From Bacteroidota bacterium (GTDB lineage Bacteria > Bacteroidota > Bacteroidia > Chitinophagales > Chitinophagaceae), in NCBI GenBank assembly GCA_018268105.1, contig JAFDXG010000143.1, forward strand, positions 50,219 to 114,218: a stretch of 64,000 nucleotides of DNA, in the 5' to 3' direction. Below the pieces are notes generated by a model. That model was given only the letters and a program-made list of their open reading frames with translations. It did not search any database and was not told the DNA's origin. Every line of letters begins with the position of its first letter. The stretch's first letter is position 1. Both the position numbers and the translations under genes were made by a program. Below, in pieces: positions 46,349 through 55,618 of this stretch.

Positions 46349-47197
46349 TCAGGATTGGTGATATTCAGATAATCCTTCCATAGGGTTCTTCAAAATTTTT
46401 CCCAGGGTAAATTCATAACTATTGCATAGTTCTTTTACCACATCTTTGAAATAATAGGCAATACCTCCCACAAAACTTACCTGTTGGGTCCAACTCTCTT
46501 TGAATTTACAAATATGGTGAAAGAAAAAATCATTAATGGAATCTTCTATGATATTTTCGATCATATAGTGCCCCCGGTTTTCTGAAAGAAAAGGTGAAAA
46601 TGAAGCCAGATATTTATTGGCCAGTGGTTTTTTATACACATTTTCTAAGATAGTTTCTTGAGTAAGGTTGTATTTTAACCGAAACCTTCCGTTTAATTCT
46701 TCATCAAATGTATTGTAAAGAAAGTATTGCAATACCTTTTTCCCCATATAGGCGCCACTTCCTTCATCTCCCAGTACATAGCCAAGTCCGGGCCTGTTAA
46801 CCATTATCTTCTTTCCGTTATAATAACAGGAGCTTGACCCGGTGCCCAGGATACAGGCTACTCCTTTTTCATCTCCATAAAGCCCCCGGGCTGCCGCCAT
46901 CACATCGTGTGTGACTTCCACATTTTTTGCAGCAGGGAAAACTTTTCTGAGTGCATTATTAACAATTTTTGCATTTGTAGTATTAATACACCCGGTGCCG
47001 TAATAATAGATTTCTTCTATCACAGCATTTTTTAAGGAAGGAAGGAGTTCTTTAGAGAGAATATCTGCAATTTGGGATGTAGATAAAAAATAAGGACTTA
47101 TACCCTGAGTAAAAAAAGATTTTTTTGTTTTTCCCTTCAGCAGGCACCATTCCGCTTTGGTAGCACCACTGTCTGCAATCAATTTTATAGATGACAT
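46349..47197 (-). CDS. BadF/BadG-type N-acetylglucosamine kinase-like ATPase
   Basis: A 282-residue ASKHA ATPase with the phosphate-1 motif LIADSGATKAEWCL, the conserved GTGCINTTN, the phosphate-2 region CILGTGSSSCYYNG and GLGYVLGDEGSGAYMGKKVL. This is the family of N-acetylglucosamine kinases and bacterial MurNAc/GlcNAc kinases. Its place upstream of murQ suggests it phosphorylates an amino sugar released from peptidoglycan, possibly MurNAc, which would supply the MurQ substrate. Confidence 0.85.
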   Translation of the reverse strand: MSSIKLIADSGATKAEWCLLKGKTKKSFFTQGISPYFLSTSQIADILSKELLPSLKNAVIEEIYYYGTGCINTTNAKIVNNALRKVFPAAKNVEVTHDVMAAARGLYGDEKGVACILGTGSSSCYYNGKKIMVNRPGLGYVLGDEGSGAYMGKKVLQYFLYNTFDEELNGRFRLKYNLTQETILENVYKKPLANKYLASFSPFLSENRGHYMIENIIEDSINDFFFHHICKFKESWTQQVSFVGGIAYYFKDVVKELCNSYEFTLGKILKNPMEGLSEYHQS

Positions 47198-47260
47198 TAT
47201 ATTAATTGAACTTATTTTGTGAAATTCGTGCTCTCAAAGATAATATACAAACGAAGAAGA

Positions 47261-48853
47261 ATGAGTAATAAAAGGTTCAGATTGTGGCTCCCCCTCATCT
47301 TTTCTGTAGTAATGGTACTGGGAATGTTTCTGGGCTACAAAATGAAGGAAAAGATGCCGGCAAATACCCGGTTTTTTGCTACCGAAAGAAAAGGCATCAT
47401 ACAGGAAGTATTGGATCTGATTGCCACCAGGTATGTTGATCCTATACGTACAGATACACTTGCTGATGCTGCCATAGAAGAAATGCTGACCCATCTTGAT
47501 CCTCATTCTGTGTTCATTCCTGCCAGTGATTTGCAGCAGGTAAATGAGGACCTGGCGGGTAAATTTGAAGGGATTGGTATAGAGTTTAACATTTTTAGTG
47601 ATACCATTAATGTATTAAGCGTGCTGAAAGGTGGTCCTTCGGAAACAGCAGGATTAGAGGTAGGCGATAAATTTTTAAAAATTGGCGATTCTACAGTAAC
47701 GGGGAAGCACATTGATGGTGATAAAGTAAGGCAGTTGCTAAAAGGTTTGCGGGGTTCAAAGGTAAATGTTACAATACTGCGTGGAATGCAGCAAAAGAGC
47801 TATACCATTACCCGGGGGGTCATTCCCTTATTTTCCTTAGATGCTGCCTATATGATAGCGCCTTCTACTGGGTATATTCGACTAAATAAGTTTTCAGAGA
47901 CTACCTATGAAGAATTTATGGAAGCTATGCAAAAGCTGAAAGAAGAAGGTGTACAGAAATTATTACTTGACCTGCGGGGCAACGGGGGGGGGATTCTTCA
48001 GGAGGCTGTCGAAATTGCGGATGAGTTTCTAAATGATAATAAATTGATTGTATATACCCAGGGCGATCATACCCGCAAACAGGAGTTCAGGGCTAAGCGG
48101 GAAGGTATTTTTGAAAAAGGAAAACTGGTAGTGTTGGTGGATGAAGGCTCTGCATCAGCAAGTGAAGTGCTTACTGGTGCGCTGCAGGATTGGGATCGTG
48201 CAGAAGTAGTAGGGCGCAGAACTTTTGGTAAGGGACTCGTGCAGGAACAATATAATCTTAACGATGGATCTGCCTTAAGGCTTACGATTGCCAGATATTA
48301 TACTCCCCTGGGAAGGTCTATTCAAAAACCATATGATAAGGGAATTGAAAACTACAATGAAGAACTGCTGGACAGATACAATCATGGTGCATTGCTTAAT
48401 GCCGACAGCAACAGGAGTAATACCGGTCAACCCTATCGTACACCGGGCGGAAAAGTGGTATATGGCGGCGGCGGCATAACTCCGGATGTATTTGTGGCTA
48501 TTGATACTTCTGGCTTAGGCGTCAAAATTACCCATCTGTATTATAAAAACACTCTCGGGAATTTTGTATATAAATATTATGTAGCTCATTTACCACAATT
48601 CAAATTGTTTACCAACCCCATAGCTTTCGAAAAAGGCTTTGAAGTGAACAATGAAATATGGAATGCATTTACTGCTTTTGCCGCTACTGATAGTATATCC
48701 CTTAAGGATTTGCCGGCTACAGATAAGCGTTATTTACAACAAAGACTGAAGAGCCTTTTTGCCAGGCAGCAATGGAGAAATGAAGGATTCTATGAGGTGA
48801 ACAATGCCAATGACAATATGGTAAAATCGGCGCTTGAAGAACTTGAAAAATAA
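47261..48853 (+). CDS. C-terminal processing peptidase, S41 family
   Basis: A 530-residue protease with an N-terminal membrane anchor (about 7-27). A PDZ domain (about 85-175) carries LAGKFEGIGIEFNI and LRGSKVNVTILRG, and the S41 core shows GYIRLNKFSETT, DLRGNGGGILQEAV, the catalytic Ser in GSASASEVL and the catalytic Lys in RTFGKGLVQ. It trims or degrades periplasmic and envelope proteins. ATG at 47261 is preferred to a GTG 42 bases upstream because it gives a standard anchor. A period-7 repeat follows the gene. Confidence 0.93.
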   Translation: MSNKRFRLWLPLIFSVVMVLGMFLGYKMKEKMPANTRFFATERKGIIQEVLDLIATRYVDPIRTDTLADAAIEEMLTHLDPHSVFIPASDLQQVNEDLAGKFEGIGIEFNIFSDTINVLSVLKGGPSETAGLEVGDKFLKIGDSTVTGKHIDGDKVRQLLKGLRGSKVNVTILRGMQQKSYTITRGVIPLFSLDAAYMIAPSTGYIRLNKFSETTYEEFMEAMQKLKEEGVQKLLLDLRGNGGGILQEAVEIADEFLNDNKLIVYTQGDHTRKQEFRAKREGIFEKGKLVVLVDEGSASASEVLTGALQDWDRAEVVGRRTFGKGLVQEQYNLNDGSALRLTIARYYTPLGRSIQKPYDKGIENYNEELLDRYNHGALLNADSNRSNTGQPYRTPGGKVVYGGGGITPDVFVAIDTSGLGVKITHLYYKNTLGNFVYKYYVAHLPQFKLFTNPIAFEKGFEVNNEIWNAFTAFAATDSISLKDLPATDKRYLQQRLKSLFARQQWRNEGFYEVNNANDNMVKSALEELEK

Positions 48854-48856
48854 GAG

Positions 48857-48930
48857 GGTTTGATGTTTATCGTTTATTGTTTGAAGTTTGACGTTTCACA
48901 CAATTCACGGTTTACCCTCCACCATTCACC
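48857..48930. repeat. Longest period-7 degenerate array, after the S41 gene
   Basis: About ten blocks from 48857: GGTTTGA, TGTTTAT, CGTTTAT, TGTTTGA, AGTTTGA, CGTTTCA, CACAATT, CACGGTT, TACCCTC, CACCATT. The sequence changes from GTTTGA-like to CACNNTT-like without losing the period. It occupies the gap between the convergent S41 gene and the next gene. Confidence 0.65.
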
Positions 48931-49798
48931 TGAATGTATATTCATAAGTTATCCGTCCTAAAAGCTTTTTTTGTTTATTATAACAGCGTTCCTCAGTTTT
49001 TAAGCCATTCTCATTGTACAGATATTGCCAGGTGAGATAATCATTATCTCCTGGCTGAATGGTTATCATTCCGCATAGTTTTCCTGATGCATCATACTCA
49101 AAAATATAGTCTGGCATCAGCCTCTTCAGCCTGGGATTAAAGCGTACAATATCAGTAAGGCGATTGAGTGAATCGTAATAATAATAGGTTCTGCCTTTAG
49201 AAATATTTTTGTACCAGCTTTCTTCTTCAATGATATTATGAGCTTCATCGAGTTTGAATTTTACAACAGTAGTATCATTGTTGCTATTGTTAATATATAG
49301 CATTTCGTAGGGATATCCTTCCGGAGTATAAAGCCATATATGTGTTTCATCTTTGTTTATTCCTTTTTGTTTATCTGTGGTTGATGAAATGCTTGCGGCA
49401 CTGTATAATTTTCCGGTGGAATCATACAAATAGGTATAAGTGGTTATAAGTTCGGATGTGCTGTCAACTGATTTATAAAGTTTCCCGCCAAAATTGTAAA
49501 AGGCGGTGAGCGAAGAAACACCTGTTGATGCTGAATTGGAATAAGTTTTTATTTGCGTAAAGCTGCTATTGGGTACTACTTTACATTCAAAACTCTCCGA
49601 AGGACTATTGTCAGCTTCATAGCTGTAAAGTTGTACATAAGTAACCTGGTTCTTTTTGTATAATTGTTGTTGTACCCCGCTTTGAGCAGTAAGTATGATA
49701 TCCCGGTAGTAGTATTGCGCCTGGGATTGCAGAAAGAAAAACAAGGTAATTGCTGAAATAATGCTTTTTTGAACAAAGAACCGGTTAAGCTGCGTCAT
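48926..49798 (-). CDS. Exported protein with RHS/YD-like repeats, unknown
   Basis: A 290-residue protein with a signal peptide ending near FLQSQAQ. The rest is rich in Tyr and Asp with short YD-like repeats such as YLYDSTGKLYSAAS, YYYDSLNRLTDIVRF and FEYDASGKLCGM, the pattern of RHS-repeat beta strands. No toxin or core domain is present. Function unknown; a surface or periplasmic structural role is possible. ATG at 49798 is chosen because it gives the shorter signal peptide. Divergent from DUF3667. Confidence 0.7.
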   Translation of the reverse strand: MTQLNRFFVQKSIISAITLFFFLQSQAQYYYRDIILTAQSGVQQQLYKKNQVTYVQLYSYEADNSPSESFECKVVPNSSFTQIKTYSNSASTGVSSLTAFYNFGGKLYKSVDSTSELITTYTYLYDSTGKLYSAASISSTTDKQKGINKDETHIWLYTPEGYPYEMLYINNSNNDTTVVKFKLDEAHNIIEEESWYKNISKGRTYYYYDSLNRLTDIVRFNPRLKRLMPDYIFEYDASGKLCGMITIQPGDNDYLTWQYLYNENGLKTEERCYNKQKKLLGRITYEYTFR

Positions 49799-49836
49799 AG
49801 GAAGCAAAATTATTACTTTTATCAAAATTTAACAGA

Positions 49837-51009
49837 TTGTCACATTTCAGGGAAAGAAAAGAAAATAATTGTTTGAATTGTAATGCGGTTGTTACCGGCA
49901 GATATTGCCAGGTTTGTGGTCAGGAAAATATAGAACCCAAAGAATCTTTCTGGCATCTTTTCACCCATTTTTTTTATGACATTACACATTTCGATGGTAA
50001 GTTTTTCAGTACGGTAAAATATTTGTTGTTGAAGCCGGGTTTTCTTACTGCAGAATATGTAAGAGGAAGAAGGATGAGCTATCTGCATCCAATAAGAATG
50101 TATGTTTTCACTTCAGCTCTTTTCTTTTTAATATATTTTTCATTTATAAACAGCCATTCAAACTATTCTTCAGATCAATTACGTGATTTAAAAGAAGCAC
50201 TGGTATTAAAAGAGGGTCAGGCAAAAAAATTACACCAGTTTAGAGATACTCAATTTAAAGATACTATATTGACTGCAGCCATAGGCAGAGCACTTACCGG
50301 TTATGAAACAGAAATATTACAACTAAAATTAAAGATAGCTTCAGCAGAACCTGAAACAGAGGCTGTAATATTAAACAAAACCGATAGTGTATTAAAGAAT
50401 ATAAAGTCTGATTCATTGACCAATAGAATAATTTTAAATGGTAATGATTTCTTCAATTACAACGTTTATCAGGATCCTGAAGCATATATGGCTGTACAGA
50501 AGCAATTACCGAAAAACAGGAGGGATGGCCTTATCAGCCGCTCTGTCAAATTACGGTTAATAAAAATATACTCCGAACAATCGGAAGGTACACATAAACT
50601 ACAGGACCAGATTATTGAACGATTTAAACATTCATTTCCAAAATTGTTATTTATATCACTACCTATTTTTGCCTTTTTATTATGGATGTTGTATTTGCGG
50701 CATAAAAAATTTTATTATGCAGATCATGGGATTTTTGCTATTCATATATACTGTGCCATATTTCTGTTAATTCTGTTTCATTATCTGCTGGATGCTCTGA
50801 AACATGTAAGCGGATGGGGGATTTTTTCGTGGTTTAATACCGGGCTTGTGCTTTACGGGGTATATTTTGTATATAAAGCCATGCGAAACTTCTATGGACA
50901 GGGGCGCAAAAAAACACTGATCAAATATATTATACTGAGTTGGATGACATCTATTATTATGGTAATTCTGATACTCATCTTTTTTATCATAACGGCATTT
51001 AATATTTAA
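49837..51009 (+). CDS. DUF3667 membrane protein
   Basis: A 390-residue protein with TTG start. It begins with a zinc-ribbon-like CLNCNAVVTGRYCQVCGQEN (two CxxC pairs), then the DUF3667 core FWHLFTHFFYDITHFDGKFF, LLLKPGFLTAEYVRGRRMSY and LHPIRMYVFTSALFFL. A charged soluble insert (about 110-260) separates the first hydrophobic segment from three or four C-terminal membrane helices. This family is widespread in Bacteroidota and has no known function. It is followed after 11 bases by mazG. Confidence 0.85.
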   Translation: MSHFRERKENNCLNCNAVVTGRYCQVCGQENIEPKESFWHLFTHFFYDITHFDGKFFSTVKYLLLKPGFLTAEYVRGRRMSYLHPIRMYVFTSALFFLIYFSFINSHSNYSSDQLRDLKEALVLKEGQAKKLHQFRDTQFKDTILTAAIGRALTGYETEILQLKLKIASAEPETEAVILNKTDSVLKNIKSDSLTNRIILNGNDFFNYNVYQDPEAYMAVQKQLPKNRRDGLISRSVKLRLIKIYSEQSEGTHKLQDQIIERFKHSFPKLLFISLPIFAFLLWMLYLRHKKFYYADHGIFAIHIYCAIFLLILFHYLLDALKHVSGWGIFSWFNTGLVLYGVYFVYKAMRNFYGQGRKKTLIKYIILSWMTSIIMVILILIFFIITAFNI

Positions 51010-51020
51010 ATAAATATACT

Positions 51021-51788
51021 ATGGAAGCAGGAGGTGAAGCATTTGAAAGGCTTGTACAAATCATGAATGACCTTAGGGAAAAATGTCCATGGGACAGGAA
51101 GCAGACGATTCAGTCCCTGCGCTCACTTACTATTGAAGAGACTTATGAACTGGCAGATGCCATCACCGAAAATGACTGGCAAAATATTAAAGAAGAGTTA
51201 GGCGATTTACTGCTCCATATTGTTTTCTATAGTAAAATAGGTGCAGAACAGCAACAGTTTTCGCTGGTGGAAATGATACATGGAGTTTGCGAAAAACTTA
51301 TTTCCCGTCATCCGCATATATATGGAGATGTAAAAGTATTAAATGACGAAGAAGTAAAACAAAATTGGGAAAAACTGAAATTAAAGGAAGGGAAAAAATC
51401 CGTATTAGGTGGCGTTCCCCGCTCATTACCGGCAACGGTAAAGGCCATGCGCCTTCAGGAAAAAGCAAAACAGGTGGGTTTTGAATGGGACAATAGTGGT
51501 CAGGTATGGGAAAAAGTGGAAGAAGAAATATGTGAATTGAAGGAAGCTATTGGATCGGGAAGGCAGGAAGATATGGAAGCAGAATTTGGAGACCTGATAT
51601 TTTCTCTTATCAACTATGCACGGTTTTTGCATATTGATGCTGAAAATGCCCTGGAAAGAACGAACAAAAAATTCATAGATCGCTTTACACAAATGGAACA
51701 GCGCGCAGGTCTGCAGGGCAGAAATCTTGCAGAAATGAGTTTGCAGGAGATGGACGCGATATGGAATGCTGTAAAAAATTCAAAATAA
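51021..51788 (+). CDS. mazG: Nucleoside triphosphate pyrophosphohydrolase MazG
   Basis: A 255-residue protein with two tandem MazG domains. The first has LREKCPWDRKQTIQSLRSLT, EETYELADAI and KEELGDLLLHIVFYSKI; the second has EEEICELKEAI and EAEFGDLIFSLINYARFL. The ExxE and ExxD metal-binding pairs are intact in both. It hydrolyses non-canonical and excess NTPs. It has no adjacent mazEF toxin-antitoxin genes. Confidence 0.95.
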   Translation: MEAGGEAFERLVQIMNDLREKCPWDRKQTIQSLRSLTIEETYELADAITENDWQNIKEELGDLLLHIVFYSKIGAEQQQFSLVEMIHGVCEKLISRHPHIYGDVKVLNDEEVKQNWEKLKLKEGKKSVLGGVPRSLPATVKAMRLQEKAKQVGFEWDNSGQVWEKVEEEICELKEAIGSGRQEDMEAEFGDLIFSLINYARFLHIDAENALERTNKKFIDRFTQMEQRAGLQGRNLAEMSLQEMDAIWNAVKNSK

Positions 51789-51794
51789 TTCATT

Positions 51795-54700
51795 TTGAAA
51801 AAATTCTGGAGGGATATTTTTTATAATAACGGCTACCTGCTCATTGGTGCGGCATGGCTGTTTACGTTGTCATTTATTTTCAGCAACTATTGGTCATATA
51901 CTTCTTCGCCCCGTGGTGTAAAGAAGTCTATGGAAAAATACGTTTGGCAAAATGAAAAGGATTTTGATTCTTTTTTGAAAGATACAGCATTGCTATGGAG
52001 GTTGATAAACAGAAAAGAAACAGAACTTGAAGTTGAAAACATTCGCAGCAAAAACTACAAGCTATTTCTCTATGGGCAGACATCTGATAGCAGCTATGAC
52101 CTGCTTTTCTGGAATACTCAAACCGTCTTGCCTGATAAAGATTTGGTTCGGAAAGATGAATCGTATTATATTATTTCTCTGGCAAATGGTCAGTACGAAG
52201 CCATAAGAAAAAATGTATTCAACCGGGATCTTAAAATTATCGCAGTGTACCTGCTCCCTATTCATCGCCAGTATGTTTTGGAAAGTGATTATCTAAAAAA
52301 CGGTTTTGTAAACCAGGAGAGTCTTGATGGTAATTATTCATTATCGCTTGCTCCCACAGATATACCCATACAAAGTATTAATGGAAATACACTTTTTTAC
52401 CTGCAGGGAAAACCCTTTGGCAGCAGGAATAAGAGTGATTGGGTGACATTATTGCTGCGTATCTTAGGCACATTGTTTTCTTTATTCTTCCTGCATAATG
52501 TGGCTGTAGCAATATCAAAGCAATATGGTGCAATATATGGTGTGGGGTTTATGTCAGCTTTACTCATAGGGCTAAGGGTAGCGAGCTATTATTTTCCAGT
52601 CCCCTCTAATTTCAGACAATTTGAGCTTTTTGATCCCGGTATATATGGTTCCAGTTTTATATCGCCTTCATTAGGTGATTTACTAATCAACAGCCTGATT
52701 TTTTTCTGGCTGGTAATTTTTGCCCGGGTGCAGTTTTACAAACGTGGATTTAAATTCGTCATACAAAATGTGTTGTGGCGAAGAGCAGTAATCGCTGCAC
52801 TTATTATATTGTTGCTGGTTACTACATTCTTATGCGGGCATGTAATAAGGAGTCTGGTAGCAGATTCTCAAATATCATTTGATGTTACCAATTTTTTTAC
52901 ACTCAATATCTATAGCGTTTTTGGCTTTATTGTATTGTGTTGCGTCTCTCTTGGCTATTTTATTTTTTCACAGTCGCTGATTAAAGCATTCAACAAGCTG
53001 GTAAAGCGGGCAAACTATCTGAAGATAGTGTTGATAGCAACATTTGGGTTGGTCATGCTCAGCGTCAGGATGAATAGCCCATATATCATGTTTGAAATGT
53101 TGCTGCTTGGGTGGTTGTTGTTATATGTATATTTAATGAACAAAATTGAGCTGAATTTTATCGCTAACAACTTTCTGGTAGGGAATGCATTGTTCTGGTT
53201 GTTTGTTTTTTCTGCCTCCATCGCTTCAATTATTATCTTTCAGAACAGAACAAGAGAGATTGAGCTAAGAAAAAGGACTGCTGAAAAATTAATTGTACAA
53301 ACAGATCCTTCAAGTGAGCGGTTGCTGAATATAGCTATACAAAGTTTTAGTAACAACTTCTTTCTTTCCAACCTGCCCCGAATTAGCAGCAACCCTATTC
53401 TGGGAGCCCGGTTTAAAGACAGCCTGATCAATGCCAATTTTACAGCTTATCTCAATAAGTATGATACCGAGCTTTTCTTTTATGATGTACATGAACACCC
53501 CCTTGGCGGCGGAGCAAGAATAAGCTATGATGAGATGAACAGTATTTACTGGGTGCAGGGGAAAAACACAAAAATTCCAGGGCTCCGTTATTATGAAACT
53601 GCTTTTGATAAATTCAGTTATGTATATCTCAAAAATATCAGGGATAGTTCCAATAATATAGTGGCTTATTTTTATATGCTCGCCAGTCCGAAGAAATATC
53701 GCAGCGAGGCGCTTTATCCCGAACTTTTTAAACAGGCAGAAGATTATTCTTTTGAATATGCCCCCGACTATGCTTATGCTATTTACGATCATCATAACCT
53801 GCAGGTATATGTGAATGACTATAGTTTTCCCACAGCCATCACCGATGCTGATATTCCTAAACAGGATTTCTTTGAACGAAATATAAATGGGTATAGCGAA
53901 CTCTGGTATAAGTCTGGCAATAAGGTAGTTGTCATAACCAGGCGTAGCAATTTTATGATGGAAGCTATTGCTTTGTTCTCTTATCTTTTTGTAGCATTTC
54001 TTTTACTGGTAGCCTTATTTCAGGTAGCCAGCATAATTATTTTATCCGGCTTTCGTATTCGCTCATTAAGGGAAATAGCCGCTGTTAATATTCGCTCACA
54101 AATATATGGTACGGTAATTTTTGTAAGTATATTTTCATTTATAGTGGTAGGTGGTGCAACTATAGTTTTTTTTACGGCCTCCTATAATAAGAACAATAGA
54201 GATAAACTCAGTAAATCAATTCAGGATATTTCTAAAGAACTCAAAAACCAGGTTAGCGACCTGCGTATGAAAGGTGTGGTTCTGCCAATATATGATTCAT
54301 CTTATGAAAAAAATCTCCGGAAAAGAATCACAGAGCTTGCCCAGTTGCATAATGCAGATGTGAATCTTTATAATTCCGACGGATCGCTACAGATGTCTTC
54401 GCAGCCCTTTGTGTACAACAAAGGAGTATTAAGCAGAATGATGGAACCACTTGCATTTTACAACCTGCAACGATTAAAAAAAATTCAGTATGTGCAGGAA
54501 GAAAGATATGGAAAAATGGAGTACTTAAGTATTTATGTGCCTGTACTTGGCGACAACAGGAAGCCGTTAGCTTATTTGAATATTCCCTACTTCAATTCTC
54601 AAAACAGGTTAAAGCAGGAAATAGCCAGCTTCCTCGTAACCATTATTAACCTCAATGCATTTATATTTTTATTATCAGGCATTATTGCATTATTTCTTAC

Positions 54701-55568
54701 CAACAGGATTACCGGCTCGTTTACCCTTATCAGTGCCATGATGAAAGATGTAAATCTTGGAAAACATAATGCTGAAATTGTTTGGACTAAAAAAGATGAA
54801 ATAGGTGTGCTGGTGAAAGAGTATAATAAAATGGTGCAGAAACTGGAAGAGAGCGCGGCCGCATTGGCTAAAACAGAACGTGAAGGGGCTTGGCGGGAAA
54901 TGGCAAGGCAGGTAGCCCACGAAATAAAAAACCCCCTAACCCCGATGAAGCTCAGTATTCAGTACCTGCAGAAGGCGATTTATAATAATGCCCCTAACGT
55001 TAAAGAATTATCGGCAAACGTAGCACAAACACTAGTAGAACAGATTGATCACCTTTCCCGTATTGCATCAGAGTTTTCTCAGTTTGCCAACATAGGTAAT
55101 GCTAAAAACGAAGTATTTGATCTGAATACATTACTGGACTCCCTGGTATACCTGCACGATGTGCAAGACAAAGTAAGTATACAATGGGTGCATGCTGAAG
55201 CATCGGTAATGATAGAAGCAGATAAAACCCAAATCAACAGGCTTTTTACTAACCTACTGCAAAATGCAATTGAGGCAATTCCTGATGAAGAAAAAGGTAC
55301 TGTGATTGTAAGGGAACATAAATATAACAATGAGGGGAAAGTAGTAATAAGCATTGAAGACAACGGTACGGGTATTTCTGCCGGTACCAGAGCTAATATT
55401 TTTACCCCTAATTTTACTACTAAAACTTCAGGTACCGGATTGGGTCTTGCTATATGCAAAGGTATAGTGGAGAAAGCCGGAGGAAACCTATGGTTTGATA
55501 CTCAGGAGGGTATAGGCAGTACATTTTTTGTAGAATTACCTCTTTATCATAATGGTGCGGAAATATAA
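51795..55568 (+). CDS. Very large orphan sensor histidine kinase (NtrY-like C-terminus)
   Basis: A 1257-residue membrane kinase with a TTG start. A first helix (about 13-33) is followed by a periplasmic domain (to about 215), a cluster of about eight helices (about 218-480), a second outer domain, further helices (about 715-800), another outer segment and a last helix (about 945-970). HAMP (LTNRITGSFTLISAMMKDV), HisKA with phospho-acceptor His1042 (MARQVAHEIKNPLTPMKLS) and HATPase motifs (NLLQNAIEAI, EDNGTGIS, TSGTGLGLAICKGIVE) follow. Such size and topology are unusual. No response regulator gene is adjacent. It lies 6 bases after mazG. Confidence 0.88.
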   Translation: MKKFWRDIFYNNGYLLIGAAWLFTLSFIFSNYWSYTSSPRGVKKSMEKYVWQNEKDFDSFLKDTALLWRLINRKETELEVENIRSKNYKLFLYGQTSDSSYDLLFWNTQTVLPDKDLVRKDESYYIISLANGQYEAIRKNVFNRDLKIIAVYLLPIHRQYVLESDYLKNGFVNQESLDGNYSLSLAPTDIPIQSINGNTLFYLQGKPFGSRNKSDWVTLLLRILGTLFSLFFLHNVAVAISKQYGAIYGVGFMSALLIGLRVASYYFPVPSNFRQFELFDPGIYGSSFISPSLGDLLINSLIFFWLVIFARVQFYKRGFKFVIQNVLWRRAVIAALIILLLVTTFLCGHVIRSLVADSQISFDVTNFFTLNIYSVFGFIVLCCVSLGYFIFSQSLIKAFNKLVKRANYLKIVLIATFGLVMLSVRMNSPYIMFEMLLLGWLLLYVYLMNKIELNFIANNFLVGNALFWLFVFSASIASIIIFQNRTREIELRKRTAEKLIVQTDPSSERLLNIAIQSFSNNFFLSNLPRISSNPILGARFKDSLINANFTAYLNKYDTELFFYDVHEHPLGGGARISYDEMNSIYWVQGKNTKIPGLRYYETAFDKFSYVYLKNIRDSSNNIVAYFYMLASPKKYRSEALYPELFKQAEDYSFEYAPDYAYAIYDHHNLQVYVNDYSFPTAITDADIPKQDFFERNINGYSELWYKSGNKVVVITRRSNFMMEAIALFSYLFVAFLLLVALFQVASIIILSGFRIRSLREIAAVNIRSQIYGTVIFVSIFSFIVVGGATIVFFTASYNKNNRDKLSKSIQDISKELKNQVSDLRMKGVVLPIYDSSYEKNLRKRITELAQLHNADVNLYNSDGSLQMSSQPFVYNKGVLSRMMEPLAFYNLQRLKKIQYVQEERYGKMEYLSIYVPVLGDNRKPLAYLNIPYFNSQNRLKQEIASFLVTIINLNAFIFLLSGIIALFLTNRITGSFTLISAMMKDVNLGKHNAEIVWTKKDEIGVLVKEYNKMVQKLEESAAALAKTEREGAWREMARQVAHEIKNPLTPMKLSIQYLQKAIYNNAPNVKELSANVAQTLVEQIDHLSRIASEFSQFANIGNAKNEVFDLNTLLDSLVYLHDVQDKVSIQWVHAEASVMIEADKTQINRLFTNLLQNAIEAIPDEEKGTVIVREHKYNNEGKVVISIEDNGTGISAGTRANIFTPNFTTKTSGTGLGLAICKGIVEKAGGNLWFDTQEGIGSTFFVELPLYHNGAEI

Positions 55569-55618
55569 AATCTGTTCTGTTTGTATTTAGTTTAAATAAC
55601 TTCCAATTTATCAGTTAT

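Noticed and set aside
51021..51788. MazG considered as part of a toxin-antitoxin system
   Set aside because: It is a two-domain housekeeping pyrophosphohydrolase, and no mazE/mazF genes are adjacent.
53310..53795. 161-codon open frame opposite the large kinase
   Set aside because: Antisense to a continuous coding frame, with no motif or promoter.
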